NCBI GenBank assembly: GCA_024508725.1
Contig: JANINS010000002.1
Location: 304,517-368,516, forward strand
Length of the DNA stretch: 64,000 nt
DNA from: Chitinophagaceae bacterium
GTDB lineage: Bacteria; Bacteroidota; Bacteroidia; Chitinophagales; Chitinophagaceae
Direction: 5' to 3'
Both the position numbers and the translations under genes were made by a program. Positions 9,079 through 17,509 of the stretch are shown piece by piece (position 1 is the first letter of the stretch; each line of letters starts with the position of its first letter). The notes below the pieces were generated by a model. The model saw only the letters and a program-made list of their open reading frames with translations. It ran no database searches and was not told the origin of the DNA.

Positions 9079-10106
9079 GTTTGAAACGCATATATTATTT
9101 TTTTGTTCTGCTGCTGATCGCTCAATCTGCTTTTGCGGGAGTTCAGCGAAAGATCATCGTTGCAAAAAATGGCAAAGCAGATTTTAATTCTATCCAGGCA
9201 GCCATCAATAGCCTAAGTGATTCTGCTGTTGAAGCACGGATCATTTATATTAAGAGCGGCATTTACGATGAGAAGATCTATATCGAAAAGCACAATATTA
9301 TTTTAGAAGGAGAAAGCAGGGAAGGTGTTATCATCACTCAATCTATTGCAAGAGACGAATGGCGTTGTTTGCATAATGATGATTGGGGTGTTGCTACAAT
9401 GAACATTGATGGTAATGACATCACCCTAAAGAATATTACGATCAGGAACAGTTTTGGATTCGACTTTAAAGAGGAAGTAACCATCAACTGTCCGCAAGAC
9501 ACCATTGCAAAAGAAAAGAAACTTCGAAAGGATGGTCATCAAATGGCATTGCGAACAATGCATGGCACAAGATTAAAAGCCATCAACTGCCATTTTCTTG
9601 CATTCGGTGGAGATACTGTTAGTCCATGGAGTGTGGAGAACGGAATGTTCTATTTCAAAGATTGTGTGATGGAAGGTGGTGTTGACTTTTATTGTCCCCG
9701 AGGATGGGCTTATGCTGAGAATTGTAAGTTTATCACCCATACTGGCCCTGCAGCGATATGGCACGATGGTTCTAAATATGAAGATTCAAAAACCGTTTTA
9801 AAGAACTGCACTTTCGAAGGATACGACGGCTTCAAGCTTGGAAGATTTCATCGGGATGCACAATTCTATCTCATCAATTGTGTTTTCGCATATAACATGG
9901 CTAACGAAGACATTTATCTTGTTAAAACAAGTAATATCATCAAGTGGGGCAGACGAGTATATTATTATAACTGCCATCGTAAAACGGGAGATGATTTTGA
10001 ATGGCATAAGAATAATATTAATCAACGCTCATTAAACATAGATCCTTCAACCATTAATGCAACCTGGGTTTTCAAAGACAGATGGAAACCTGAGCAAGAT
10101 CAATAA
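9075..10106 (+). CDS. Divergent pectinesterase-like (CE8-fold) secreted protein
   Basis: The GTG at 9075 overlaps the previous stop as GTGA. A TTG at 9081 would give a neater signal peptide start (KRIYYFFVLLLIAQSAFA), so the start is uncertain by two codons. The ~343-aa beta-helix protein begins like CE8 (VAKNGKADFNSIQAAINSL). Its catalytic blocks are altered: FGGDTV replaces GFQDTL (Asp kept, Gln lost), DFYCPRG replaces DFIFG (Asp kept) and LGRFHRD replaces LGRPW (Arg kept). It is probably an active but unusual pectin or other polysaccharide esterase, third of its fold in the locus. A 22-base gap separates it from uxaC. Confidence 0.8.
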   Translation: MSLKRIYYFFVLLLIAQSAFAGVQRKIIVAKNGKADFNSIQAAINSLSDSAVEARIIYIKSGIYDEKIYIEKHNIILEGESREGVIITQSIARDEWRCLHNDDWGVATMNIDGNDITLKNITIRNSFGFDFKEEVTINCPQDTIAKEKKLRKDGHQMALRTMHGTRLKAINCHFLAFGGDTVSPWSVENGMFYFKDCVMEGGVDFYCPRGWAYAENCKFITHTGPAAIWHDGSKYEDSKTVLKNCTFEGYDGFKLGRFHRDAQFYLINCVFAYNMANEDIYLVKTSNIIKWGRRVYYYNCHRKTGDDFEWHKNNINQRSLNIDPSTINATWVFKDRWKPEQDQ

Positions 10107-10128
10107 CCTTGACTTTTAATAACCGATC

Positions 10129-11577
10129 ATGAAACAATTCCTTGACCAACATTTTCTGTTAGAAACCAAAACCGCACAGCATCTCTATCATTCCTTTGCG
10201 AGGGATATGCCTATCATAGATTATCACTGTCATCTTCCGCCAAACCAGATCGCTGAAGACAAACAGTTCGAAAATATTACGCAGGCATGGCTCTATGGTG
10301 ATCATTATAAGTGGAGAGCAATGCGAACGAACGGTATCGATGAAAAATATTGTACCGGCGATGCAGGTGATTTCGAAAAGTTTGAAAAGTGGGCACAAAC
10401 TGTTCCTTATACTTTACGTAATCCACTTTATCATTGGACACATCTTGAACTGCAACGTTATTTCGGTATCAACGATATTCTGAATGCAAACTCAGCAAAA
10501 AAAATATACGAAGAGTGTACATCTAAGCTAAATACTGCTGAGTATAGTGTTCGTAACCTGCTTCGTAAAATGAATGTGCGTACAGTTTGTACAACAGACG
10601 ATCCTGTTGATGATCTTGGATTTCATCAGCAATTAAGATCAGATGGTTTTGAGATCCCGATACTTCCTGCTTTTCGTCCGGATGCTGCTATGAATGTAGA
10701 TGATGTAAACACATTCAACAATTATTTGACGAGGCTTGAAAAAGCTGCAGATGTTTCTATCAGCACATACAACGATTACATTGCAGCACTAAAGAAGCGG
10801 CATGATTTCTTTGCGCAAAATGGTTGTTCTGTTTCTGATCATGGATTAGAAGAGATCTATGCAGAAGATTATACACAGGGTGAGATCATAGGTTTGTTTG
10901 CCAAGATCCGTTCCGGTTTCCAACTCACTTTAGAAGAGAGAAAGAAATTCAAATCTGCAATGCTGGTAACATTTGCAGAATGGGATTGGGAAAGAGGTTG
11001 GGTACAACAATATCATCTTGGTGCCATTCGTAATAACAACAGCAGGATGATGCGTCAGCTTGGTCCGGATACAGGATGGGATTCTATTGGTGATTTTTCA
11101 CAGGCAAGAGCACTTGCTAAATTCCTCAACAGGCTGGATAGTGATAATAAATTAGCAAAGACCATCATCTATAATTTAAACCCTGCCGATAATGAATTAT
11201 TTGCAACAATGATCGGCAACTTCAACGATGGATCTGTTGCCGGTAAAGTGCAATGGGGTTCAGGATGGTGGTTCCTTGATCAGAAAGATGGAATGACCAA
11301 ACAGATCAATGCACTTTCAAACATGGGATTGTTGAGTCGTTTTGTTGGAATGCTTACTGATTCAAGAAGTTTCTTGTCTTTCCCACGTCATGAATATTTC
11401 AGGAGATTGCTGTGTAATATGTTTGGTAATGATGTAGAGAATGGTGAATTACCAAATGATATTGATTGGATAGGGCAAGTGATCCAGGATATCTGTTTCA
11501 ACAATGCCAATAATTATTTTGGATGGCAACAGAATACAAAACATCCTGCTTCAACTTCTCTTGTTTCAACTAAATAA
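10129..11577 (+). CDS. uxaC: Glucuronate/galacturonate isomerase UxaC
   Basis: A 482-aa cytosolic isomerase that converts D-galacturonate to D-tagaturonate, or D-glucuronate to D-fructuronate. The length fits the family (~470). Signature regions include DYHCHLPP (metal-binding HxH) near residue 30, DDPVDDL, and WDWERGWVQQYHLGAIRNNNSRM with its conserved His. It follows the esterase genes closely, which indicates that the released galacturonate is catabolised in the same transcription unit. A strong terminator follows, 23 bases after the stop. Confidence 0.96.
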   Translation: MKQFLDQHFLLETKTAQHLYHSFARDMPIIDYHCHLPPNQIAEDKQFENITQAWLYGDHYKWRAMRTNGIDEKYCTGDAGDFEKFEKWAQTVPYTLRNPLYHWTHLELQRYFGINDILNANSAKKIYEECTSKLNTAEYSVRNLLRKMNVRTVCTTDDPVDDLGFHQQLRSDGFEIPILPAFRPDAAMNVDDVNTFNNYLTRLEKAADVSISTYNDYIAALKKRHDFFAQNGCSVSDHGLEEIYAEDYTQGEIIGLFAKIRSGFQLTLEERKKFKSAMLVTFAEWDWERGWVQQYHLGAIRNNNSRMMRQLGPDTGWDSIGDFSQARALAKFLNRLDSDNKLAKTIIYNLNPADNELFATMIGNFNDGSVAGKVQWGSGWWFLDQKDGMTKQINALSNMGLLSRFVGMLTDSRSFLSFPRHEYFRRLLCNMFGNDVENGELPNDIDWIGQVIQDICFNNANNYFGWQQNTKHPASTSLVSTK

Positions 11578-11599
11578 TTATCTATAAAACGCATATCCT

Positions 11600-11632
11600 G
11601 AAGCCGGTCATTAATGACTGGCTTCTTTTTTT
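11600..11632 (+). terminator. Rho-independent terminator after uxaC
   Basis: GAAGCCGGTCAT and ATGACTGGCTTC form a 12-bp stem (one wobble) around a TA loop, followed by a run of seven or more T. It ends the GH28-GH105-esterase-uxaC unit before the kinase gene at 11646. Confidence 0.85.
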
Positions 11633-11645
11633 ATACCTTCAACCC

Positions 11646-12665
11646 ATGAGAAAGAAAGTTCTGTGTTTTGGAGAATTATTGTTGCGTATTTCACCTGCGC
11701 CTGCAAGTGAAGTTGCAGAACAACCAATGTTGTTGTATGTAGGTGGAGCTGAAGCCAATGTTGCTACTGCACTTGCCGGTTGGAATGTCCCGGTAAAATA
11801 TTGTACCGTACTGCCCGATAATTTTATGAGCAGGCATGTATTGCATTATCTCGAATACAAAGGAATCTATACTTCCTCTATTTTATTCCATGGTAAAAGG
11901 ATCGGTGTTTATTATTTGGAGAGAGGAGCTGATCTTAAAGGAAGTGTTATTTACGATAGAGATCATTCTTCGTTCTCAGAGATCAGGACAGGTATGATCG
12001 ATTGGGATAAAGTGTTGCAGGATGTCTCATGGTTTAACTTTTCTGCGATTAGCCCGGCATTAAATCAGAATGTTGCTGATGTATGTTTGGAAGCAGCAGA
12101 AGCCGCATCAAGAAAAGGAATCACCATCTCATTAGATCTTAATTATCGTGCAAGATTATGGAAGTATGGAAAAGAACCGATAGCGATCATGCCTAAACTT
12201 GCAGAACATTGTGATGTGATCATGGGAAATATCTGGAGTGCAAATACTTTGATAGGAACTTCCATTGATGCTGATGTACACAAAACCGGAACGCAGCAAT
12301 CTTATATTGCTCATGCCGGAAAAACATCAAAGGAGATCATGCAATTATTTCCGAAGTGTAAAGCAGTAGCCAATACTTTCCGTTTTGATTCACCTCAAAG
12401 TGATATTCTTTACTACACTACTTTATATAAAGATCAAAAGTTGTTTGTTTCTCCGGAGTTTACTTGCAGTGGTGTTGTAGACAGAAGTGGTAGCGGTGAT
12501 TGTTTTATGGCAGGCCTGGTCTATGGCTTATACAACAATAACGAATCGCAGGATGTACTAAACTATGCAACGGCTGCAGCATTTGGTAAGTTGCAGGAGT
12601 TTGGCGATGCTACTGGTCAGGATGTATTGACCATCTCGAAATTAGAAAAGCAGGCAGAAATCTAA
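11646..12665 (+). CDS. PfkB-family sugar kinase, probable 2-dehydro-3-deoxygluconokinase (paralogue 1)
   Basis: A 339-aa ribokinase/PfkB-type kinase. It shows the N-terminal GELLLRISP start, the GGAEANVA substrate lid, DLNYRARLW, and the C-terminal phosphate-binding DRSGSGDCFMAGLVYG with its catalytic Asp. The sequence pattern matches KDG kinases, which phosphorylate 2-keto-3-deoxygluconate to KDPG. A second, more canonical copy lies at 13271-14296 on the other strand. This copy differs in having SGSGDCF rather than VGSGDSF and a shorter middle segment, so a related substrate is possible. A terminator precedes it, so it may have its own promoter. Confidence 0.82.
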   Translation: MRKKVLCFGELLLRISPAPASEVAEQPMLLYVGGAEANVATALAGWNVPVKYCTVLPDNFMSRHVLHYLEYKGIYTSSILFHGKRIGVYYLERGADLKGSVIYDRDHSSFSEIRTGMIDWDKVLQDVSWFNFSAISPALNQNVADVCLEAAEAASRKGITISLDLNYRARLWKYGKEPIAIMPKLAEHCDVIMGNIWSANTLIGTSIDADVHKTGTQQSYIAHAGKTSKEIMQLFPKCKAVANTFRFDSPQSDILYYTTLYKDQKLFVSPEFTCSGVVDRSGSGDCFMAGLVYGLYNNNESQDVLNYATAAAFGKLQEFGDATGQDVLTISKLEKQAEI

Positions 12666-12676
12666 CTAAAATAAAA

Positions 12677-12702
12677 GGCACATAGCTATGTTTCTATGTG
12701 CC
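12677..12702. terminator. Hairpin between convergent kinase and YhcH genes
   Basis: GGCACATAG and CTATGTGCC form a perfect 9-bp stem with an 8-base loop. It lies between the + strand kinase stop and the - strand YhcH stop. T-runs are weak on both sides, so it may be bidirectional. Confidence 0.6.
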
Positions 12703-12717
12703 TATGTGGTACGATGA

Positions 12718-13170
12718 TCAGATCTTCACTTTGATCACCAGTTTCTTTATTAGTCCTTCCCCGATCATGGGTGCATGAACATCGTTTGGAAAAAAGATAG
12801 CGAATTGTCCATTGGTCAACTGGAAATACATATCAGGAGAATCACTGTAGAATACTACATCTTTTTCAGGATTATAATCTCCTTTTTGCGAAGTGCAGGT
12901 TTCTCTTGGTTTCCAACCCATCGTTTCTTTACCATTGATGCAAACCTGGATATCGATGTAGTTATTATGACATTCGAATTTTGCAGTTGATTCTTCAGCG
13001 GTCATCCCGTTTTTATTAGAAACAATTGCTTTCAAATTTTCACCATCAATTTCGAATTTGCCATCTTCAAGTTTTGCAAGATCCTGGCTGTTGATGTATT
13101 GAAATGCTTTCTCAAACAACGGATGTACGCTGTAATATTTTGAGGCGTTTTGAATGGAGTCTATTATCAT
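12718..13170 (-). CDS. YhcH/YjgK/YiaL family (DUF386) protein
   Basis: A 150-aa beta-barrel protein of the DUF386 family, recognised by the ECHNNYIDIQVCINGKETMGW block (aligning with the HxxYxDIQ signature) and the FFPNDVHAPMIG metal-binding loop. Members sit in sialic-acid, ascorbate and uronate catabolic operons and are thought to act as sugar isomerases or anomerases, but the reaction on pectin sugars is not established. It lies downstream of the canonical KDG kinase on the same strand, separated by a 100-base spacer holding a long inverted repeat. Confidence 0.88.
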   Translation of the reverse strand: MIIDSIQNASKYYSVHPLFEKAFQYINSQDLAKLEDGKFEIDGENLKAIVSNKNGMTAEESTAKFECHNNYIDIQVCINGKETMGWKPRETCTSQKGDYNPEKDVVFYSDSPDMYFQLTNGQFAIFFPNDVHAPMIGEGLIKKLVIKVKI

Positions 13171-13190
13171 GACAAATATTTTAAAAGAAG

Positions 13191-13261
13191 AACGCAGATT
13201 TTTATGATGATTATGATCTGTAAGATCAGTTCAAATCTTATGTGTCATAAAAATCTGCGTT
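13191..13261. repeat. Long inverted repeat with 17-bp perfect arms
   Basis: AACGCAGATTTTTATGA (13191-13207) and its exact reverse complement (13245-13261) flank a 37-base centre that contains two further small hairpins. It nearly fills the kdgK-yhcH spacer. It may act as a terminator or attenuator on the minus strand, or be a mobile short repeat of a type common in Bacteroidota intergenic DNA. Confidence 0.8.
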
Positions 13262-13270
13262 CCAAAAAAG

Positions 13271-14296
13271 TTATCTCTGAACACGTCCTGAAGCATCACC
13301 TTTCATCAGTCCTTTCACTTCTTCAAGTGTTGCATGGTTAAGATCTCCTGGGATAGTGTGCTTTAATGCAGAAGCAGCAACACCAAATTCTGCAGCTTCG
13401 TTCATTGGCAAGCCTGTAACCAATCCGTAAATAAAACCGCTGGCAAAAGAATCACCACTACCAACACGGTCAACAATACGAACTTCGTACTGACGGGTAT
13501 GATAGAAGTCTGTTCCGTTATACACCAGAGCACTCCATCCATTATCAGAAGCGCTATGGCTTTCTCTCAAAGTAGAAGCAATGTATTTAAAGCCGAACTT
13601 CTCTTTCATTTGCTGAAAGATGCTCTTATAACCATCAAGGTTCAGTTCACCTTTGGTGATGTCTGTTCCTTCTGGTTTAAAGCCTAATGTGGTTTCAGCA
13701 TCTTCTTCGTTACCGATACAAACATCCACGTACTGGCAAAGGCGAGTCATTACTTCTTTCGCTTTCTCTTTACTCCATAATTTTTTACGGTAGTTAAGGT
13801 CGATACTTGTTGTAATGCCTTTTGCTTTTGCAGCTTTCAATGCAGCTTCGGTTAATGCTGCAGCTTTATCACTCAATGCAGGTGTGATACCGGTTGTATG
13901 GAACCATGATGCACCTTCAAATATCTTATCGAAATCAAATTCGCTCAGTTCAACATCAGCAATAGAAGCACCGGCTCTGTCGTAGATCACCTGCGATGCT
14001 CTCATCGAAGCTCCGGTCTCAAGAAAATAAATTCCCAATCTTTTTCCGCCCCTGGCGATGTATTGAGTATCTACACCATAACGACGAATATGGTTGATCG
14101 CAGATTGTCCGATCGCATTATCAGGAACTTTGGTAACGAATGTTCCGTTCAGTCCGTAATTAGACACCGCTACGGCAACATTGGCTTCACCACCACCGTA
14201 AGTAACATCAAAACTATCAGCTTGTACAAATCTTTCAAATCCGGGAGTAGAGAGTCTTAGCATGATCTCTCCAAGCGTAACAACTTTTTTAGACAT
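13271..14296 (-). CDS. kdgK: 2-dehydro-3-deoxygluconokinase (KDG kinase, PfkB family)
   Basis: A 341-aa cytosolic kinase with canonical PfkB features: GEIMLRLS at the start, YGGGEANVAVAVSNYG, DLNYRKKLW, and the anion-hole/catalytic DRVGSGDSFASGF. It phosphorylates 2-keto-3-deoxygluconate to KDPG, the substrate of the aldolase encoded divergently at 14554. The shared 257-base upstream region contains an operator-like palindrome, so both directions may be co-regulated. Its paralogue at 11646 could be redundant or use a different sugar acid. Confidence 0.92.
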   Translation of the reverse strand: MSKKVVTLGEIMLRLSTPGFERFVQADSFDVTYGGGEANVAVAVSNYGLNGTFVTKVPDNAIGQSAINHIRRYGVDTQYIARGGKRLGIYFLETGASMRASQVIYDRAGASIADVELSEFDFDKIFEGASWFHTTGITPALSDKAAALTEAALKAAKAKGITTSIDLNYRKKLWSKEKAKEVMTRLCQYVDVCIGNEEDAETTLGFKPEGTDITKGELNLDGYKSIFQQMKEKFGFKYIASTLRESHSASDNGWSALVYNGTDFYHTRQYEVRIVDRVGSGDSFASGFIYGLVTGLPMNEAAEFGVAASALKHTIPGDLNHATLEEVKGLMKGDASGRVQR

Positions 14297-14400
14297 GAGC
14301 AGTCGCTATTTTTTTGTATGAAGAATTAATTTTTTACGGGGATAAAGATAAATCCACAGTCTCAGAGACTACTGATAAACATCAGTTTCCCGCCCTAAAA

Positions 14401-14420
14401 CTACGGACACGTTTGCGTAG
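14401..14420. promoter_or_regulatory. Putative LacI-type operator between kdgK and eda
   Basis: A 20-base imperfect palindrome, CTACGGACACGTTTGCGTAG, has 16 of 20 positions symmetric about a central CG. It shares CGGnnACGTTTGCG with the site at 5360 upstream of the GH28 gene. Its position in the divergent kdgK/eda promoter region suits a galacturonate-responsive regulator. No experimental support. Confidence 0.5.
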
Positions 14421-14553
14421 AAAACTATTAATTTTTATCAATGTCAGTTTTCACTATTGGCGGGGTTCGTATCTTTCAACCCGATGAGTGATATCTTCTT
14501 TTACGAAAGACGATGCATCAATCAAGCAACTGACTACTAAACATTTCAAAAAG

Positions 14554-15222
14554 ATGGATAAGAAAGCTGAATTATTGCGTTTGATTCCCGAAGCAGGGAT
14601 ATTGCCTTTGTATTTTTATAAGGATACTGAAGTGAGCATCGAAGTGCTGAGAGCTTTATACCGTGGCGGCATTCGTGCTGTGGAATATACCAACAGGGGA
14701 GAAGCTGCCTTGCAGAATTTTGCTGCAATGCGTAAGGTGTGCGATGCTGAGATGAAAGATATGTACCTGGGTGTAGGAACAATTAAAAATGCTGATGCAG
14801 CCAAGGCTTTTGTGGATGCCGGTGCAGATTACCTGATCTCTCCGGGTTTGGTGGAAGAAGCGGTAAAAGTGGCTGATGCAAATAACATGCTTTGGGTGCC
14901 GGGTTGTATGACTCCAACCGAGATCATCAAAGCTGAAAACCTCGGTGCCAAGTTCGTGAAACTATTTCCCGGTAATATTTTAGGCCCTGGTTTTATGAGT
15001 GCCATCAAAGAATTGTTCCCCAATCTCATCTTCATGCCAACCGGTGGTGTTGAACTGGATAAAGCCAATATAGCAGGATGGTTCAAAGCAGGTGTTGCTG
15101 CAGTGGGGATGGGCAGTAAACTCATAACAAAAGCACTGTTAGAGAACAAAGATTACGACACTATTACAAGTGCTACCAAAGATGTGATAAGCATTATTGC
15201 AGATATTAAGGCTGGGAAATAA
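14554..15222 (+). CDS. eda: KDPG/KHG aldolase
   Basis: Start set at the ATG 14554 (222 aa, normal family length) rather than the GTG at 14488, which would add an atypical 22-residue tail. It splits 2-keto-3-deoxy-6-phosphogluconate into pyruvate and glyceraldehyde-3-phosphate. Class I aldolase residues are visible: AVEYTNRG (catalytic Glu and Arg), GVGTI, SPG, and KFVKLFPGN with the Schiff-base Lys. The C-terminal phosphate site is PTGGV...VGMGSKL. It is followed after 87 bases by the transporter gene, which probably shares its transcript. Confidence 0.95.
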   Translation: MDKKAELLRLIPEAGILPLYFYKDTEVSIEVLRALYRGGIRAVEYTNRGEAALQNFAAMRKVCDAEMKDMYLGVGTIKNADAAKAFVDAGADYLISPGLVEEAVKVADANNMLWVPGCMTPTEIIKAENLGAKFVKLFPGNILGPGFMSAIKELFPNLIFMPTGGVELDKANIAGWFKAGVAAVGMGSKLITKALLENKDYDTITSATKDVISIIADIKAGK

Positions 15223-15309
15223 AATGTTTGATCGTTTGAATGGTTGAGCGTTGATCAGTTCATCCGTAATATTCAAACATTCAAACTTTAAAACTTTCAA
15301 ACTATAGAA
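15223..15309. repeat. Intergenic TTTGAA/TTCAAA-rich repeat
   Basis: The 87-base gap between eda and the transporter is made of imperfect inverted and direct copies of GTTTGAATG and CATTCAAAC. It resembles the 83-bp tandem units before the tRNA at 26591-26749. No promoter was recognised here. Confidence 0.5.
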
Positions 15310-16791
15310 ATGAGCGTTTCAACGATTGCAGAACCAAAACATAAAAAGGAAACAGTTGCACAAAAGATAAGTAATTATCGCTGGACGATCTGTGCATTAC
15401 TGTTCTTCACTGTTACGATCAATTACCTCGACAGGCAGGTACTTTCATGGATATGGAAAGATCATCTTGTTCCTGAATTCCACTGGACAGACAGTGACTA
15501 CGGTTCCATTACAGGTCTGTTCTCTATCTTCTATGCAGCAGCAATGTTGTTTGCCGGAAGATTTGTAGACTGGATGGATACCAAGAAAGGTTTCTTATGG
15601 GCTATTGGTGTGTGGAGCCTCGGTGCATGTATTCATGCGTTTTGCGGTATTGCTACTTCAGGAATGTTAACCGGCAACTGGTTCGTGGGTTTTGAAGGTG
15701 CAAAGAATTCTATTGCAACTGTTGGCGATACGGCACTTGTTCTTTCTACCAGTGTATCGCTGTTCATTTTTGCAAGATTTGTATTGGCAGTAGGGGAAGC
15801 AGGAAACTTTCCTGCAGCCATCAAAGCAACGGCAGAATATTTTCCCAAGAAAGACAGGGCTCTTGCTACAAGTATCTTTAATGCAGGTGCAACAGTTGGT
15901 GCATTGGCTGCACCGGTAACAATTCCTTTTATTGCAGAAGCCTGGGGTTGGGAAATGGCTTTTATTGTAATTGGTGGATTAGGATTTATATGGATGGGCT
16001 TCTGGATATTCATGTACCAGAAACCACACGTTCATCCCAAAGTCAACAAAGCAGAGCTGGAATATATTCAGCAGGATATCGTGATGCACAACCAGGTTTC
16101 TGAGCCTGCCATTGCGGCTGAAAAGAAAATGTCGTTTGGTGAGTGTTTCGGTTACAGGCAAACCTGGGCTTTTGCTTTTGGTAAGTTCATGACCGATGGC
16201 GTTTGGTGGTTCTTCCTTTTCTGGACACCGGCCTACCTGAAAGACATTTACAAAATGGACTCAACACAAAGTTCATTGCCAATATTTGTGTTGTATGCCA
16301 TCACACTGCTTTCAATTATCGGGGGATGGCTGCCTACTTATTTCGTTGATAAAAAGAAAATGAATCCGTACGAAGGCAGGATGAAAGCTATGCTCATCTT
16401 TGCTTTCTTCCCATTACTGGCTTTGCTGGCACAACCACTTGGCTATATCAGTTATTGGGTGCCCGTGATTATTATTGGTATTGCAGGTGCAGCACACCAA
16501 AGCTGGAGTGCCAATATCTTCTCAACCGTTGGCGATATGTTTCCTAAAACAGCGATCGCTACGGTAACAGGCATTGGTGGAATGGCAGGAGGTATTGGTT
16601 CTTTCCTCATCAATAAAGGTTCGGGAATATTGTTTACGCATGCCGGTGAAACACAAATGCGTTTTGCTGGTTTTGTAGGTAAAGAAGCCGGTTATTTCAT
16701 CATCTTTTCTATCTGTGCAGTAGCTTATCTTATTGGCTGGGTTGTGATGAAATCGCTTGTTCCAAAAATGAAGATCATTCAACCAAAATAA
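15310..16791 (+). CDS. MFS hexuronate-type transporter (ExuT-like)
   Basis: A 493-aa inner-membrane major facilitator of the anion:cation symporter/hexuronate group. It has about 12 hydrophobic helices, an N-terminal NYLDRQVLSWI motif typical of ExuT/GudP-type permeases, and AVGEAGNFPAAIKATAEYFP in helix 4-5. A larger than usual loop (around residues 100-145, AFCGIATSGMLTGNW to ATVGDTALVLS) accounts for the length above the usual ~430. It likely imports galacturonate or glucuronate for the catabolic enzymes encoded beside it. A terminator follows. Confidence 0.88.
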   Translation: MSVSTIAEPKHKKETVAQKISNYRWTICALLFFTVTINYLDRQVLSWIWKDHLVPEFHWTDSDYGSITGLFSIFYAAAMLFAGRFVDWMDTKKGFLWAIGVWSLGACIHAFCGIATSGMLTGNWFVGFEGAKNSIATVGDTALVLSTSVSLFIFARFVLAVGEAGNFPAAIKATAEYFPKKDRALATSIFNAGATVGALAAPVTIPFIAEAWGWEMAFIVIGGLGFIWMGFWIFMYQKPHVHPKVNKAELEYIQQDIVMHNQVSEPAIAAEKKMSFGECFGYRQTWAFAFGKFMTDGVWWFFLFWTPAYLKDIYKMDSTQSSLPIFVLYAITLLSIIGGWLPTYFVDKKKMNPYEGRMKAMLIFAFFPLLALLAQPLGYISYWVPVIIIGIAGAAHQSWSANIFSTVGDMFPKTAIATVTGIGGMAGGIGSFLINKGSGILFTHAGETQMRFAGFVGKEAGYFIIFSICAVAYLIGWVVMKSLVPKMKIIQPK

Positions 16792-16823
16792 ACTTTCATA
16801 TTTAGCGTTATAGTATTGCAGAG

Positions 16824-16849
16824 ACGGACGGCGAAAGCTGTCCGTTTTT
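16824..16849 (+). terminator. Rho-independent terminator after the MFS gene
   Basis: ACGGAC and GTCCGT form a stem around GGCGAAAGCT (partly paired), followed by TTTT. It ends the eda-transporter unit. Confidence 0.75.
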
Positions 16850-16870
16850 GATTTATGGTGTCAGCTCTAG

Positions 16871-16912
16871 TGCAATTGGCATCGTCCCTTGCGTCGCACA
16901 CTTGTACTGAAG
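16871..16912 (-). repeat. Dispersed intergenic repeat, copy A
   Basis: Reverse-orientation copy with an intact core: TTGCGTCGCACACTTGTAC preceded by GGCATCGTCCC. It lies in the convergent gap after the MFS gene, and with forward copy B (18206) brackets two minus-strand hypothetical genes. Confidence 0.8.
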
Positions 16913-16976
16913 AATAATTATTGTGTTAGCGTTCAAATTGGCCGGCCTTTATTTGTTAGCCCACCTGTGACAATGC

Positions 16977-17426
16977 TTATTGATTGCCTTGATCTTCGTC
17001 GATCTTTTTATTTATAAGAGCGTCAAATAAATCTCGCCAATATTTGGTAGTGAAGATTCCAATATAGTGTCGGCCTGATACTAAAAGGTGAATGAAGAGC
17101 CATAGAAGAAATAATGGTTGAATTTTTATATCGCCTGAAGAGTGTCCATTTAAAGAACCTCCAATTGCATAATACATAATTATGGCTGAAAAAGAAACAA
17201 TTTTAAAAACGCCAAGCAGAATTATCAAACCCAGTAAAAGAACAAGAAGTTTATGTGTTTTGATGGATGCCAGTATTGTCATTACAAGAAGTGTCAAACC
17301 GATATAATGTTCGCTCTGAAGAATAATATTTGTTGTTGAGATTGTCCAGATAAGCACACCAGCATTAACTGTGAGAATGGTAAGAGGTACAAAGTCTAGA
17401 AGATTTTTGAGTTTGTCTTTTGCCAT
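16977..17426 (-). CDS. Hypothetical membrane protein
   Basis: Start placed at 17426 (MAKDKLKN), giving 149 aa; an in-frame ATG further upstream adds a cysteine-rich tail that looks non-coding. Four or so hydrophobic segments are visible (TILTVNAGVLIW, IGLTLLVMTILAS, LLVLLLGLIILLGVF, FLLWLFIHLLVS). I do not recognise a family. It lies downstream of the DUF6000-like gene on the same strand, and the pair is flanked by inverted copies of the dispersed repeat, suggesting a small accessory module. Confidence 0.7.
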   Translation of the reverse strand: MAKDKLKNLLDFVPLTILTVNAGVLIWTISTTNIILQSEHYIGLTLLVMTILASIKTHKLLVLLLGLIILLGVFKIVSFSAIIMYYAIGGSLNGHSSGDIKIQPLFLLWLFIHLLVSGRHYIGIFTTKYWRDLFDALINKKIDEDQGNQ

Positions 17427-17509
17427 ATTAAAAGGTCGGTAAGCATTACAACCACATGCTTTGTTGAGGTGCACTCCGTTAGTTACAACTGGCGGATCCG
17501 GCTACTCGA

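Noticed and set aside
1..16800. Complete SusC/SusD polysaccharide utilisation locus
   Set aside because: No TonB-dependent SusC or SusD gene is present in the window; they may lie upstream of base 1.
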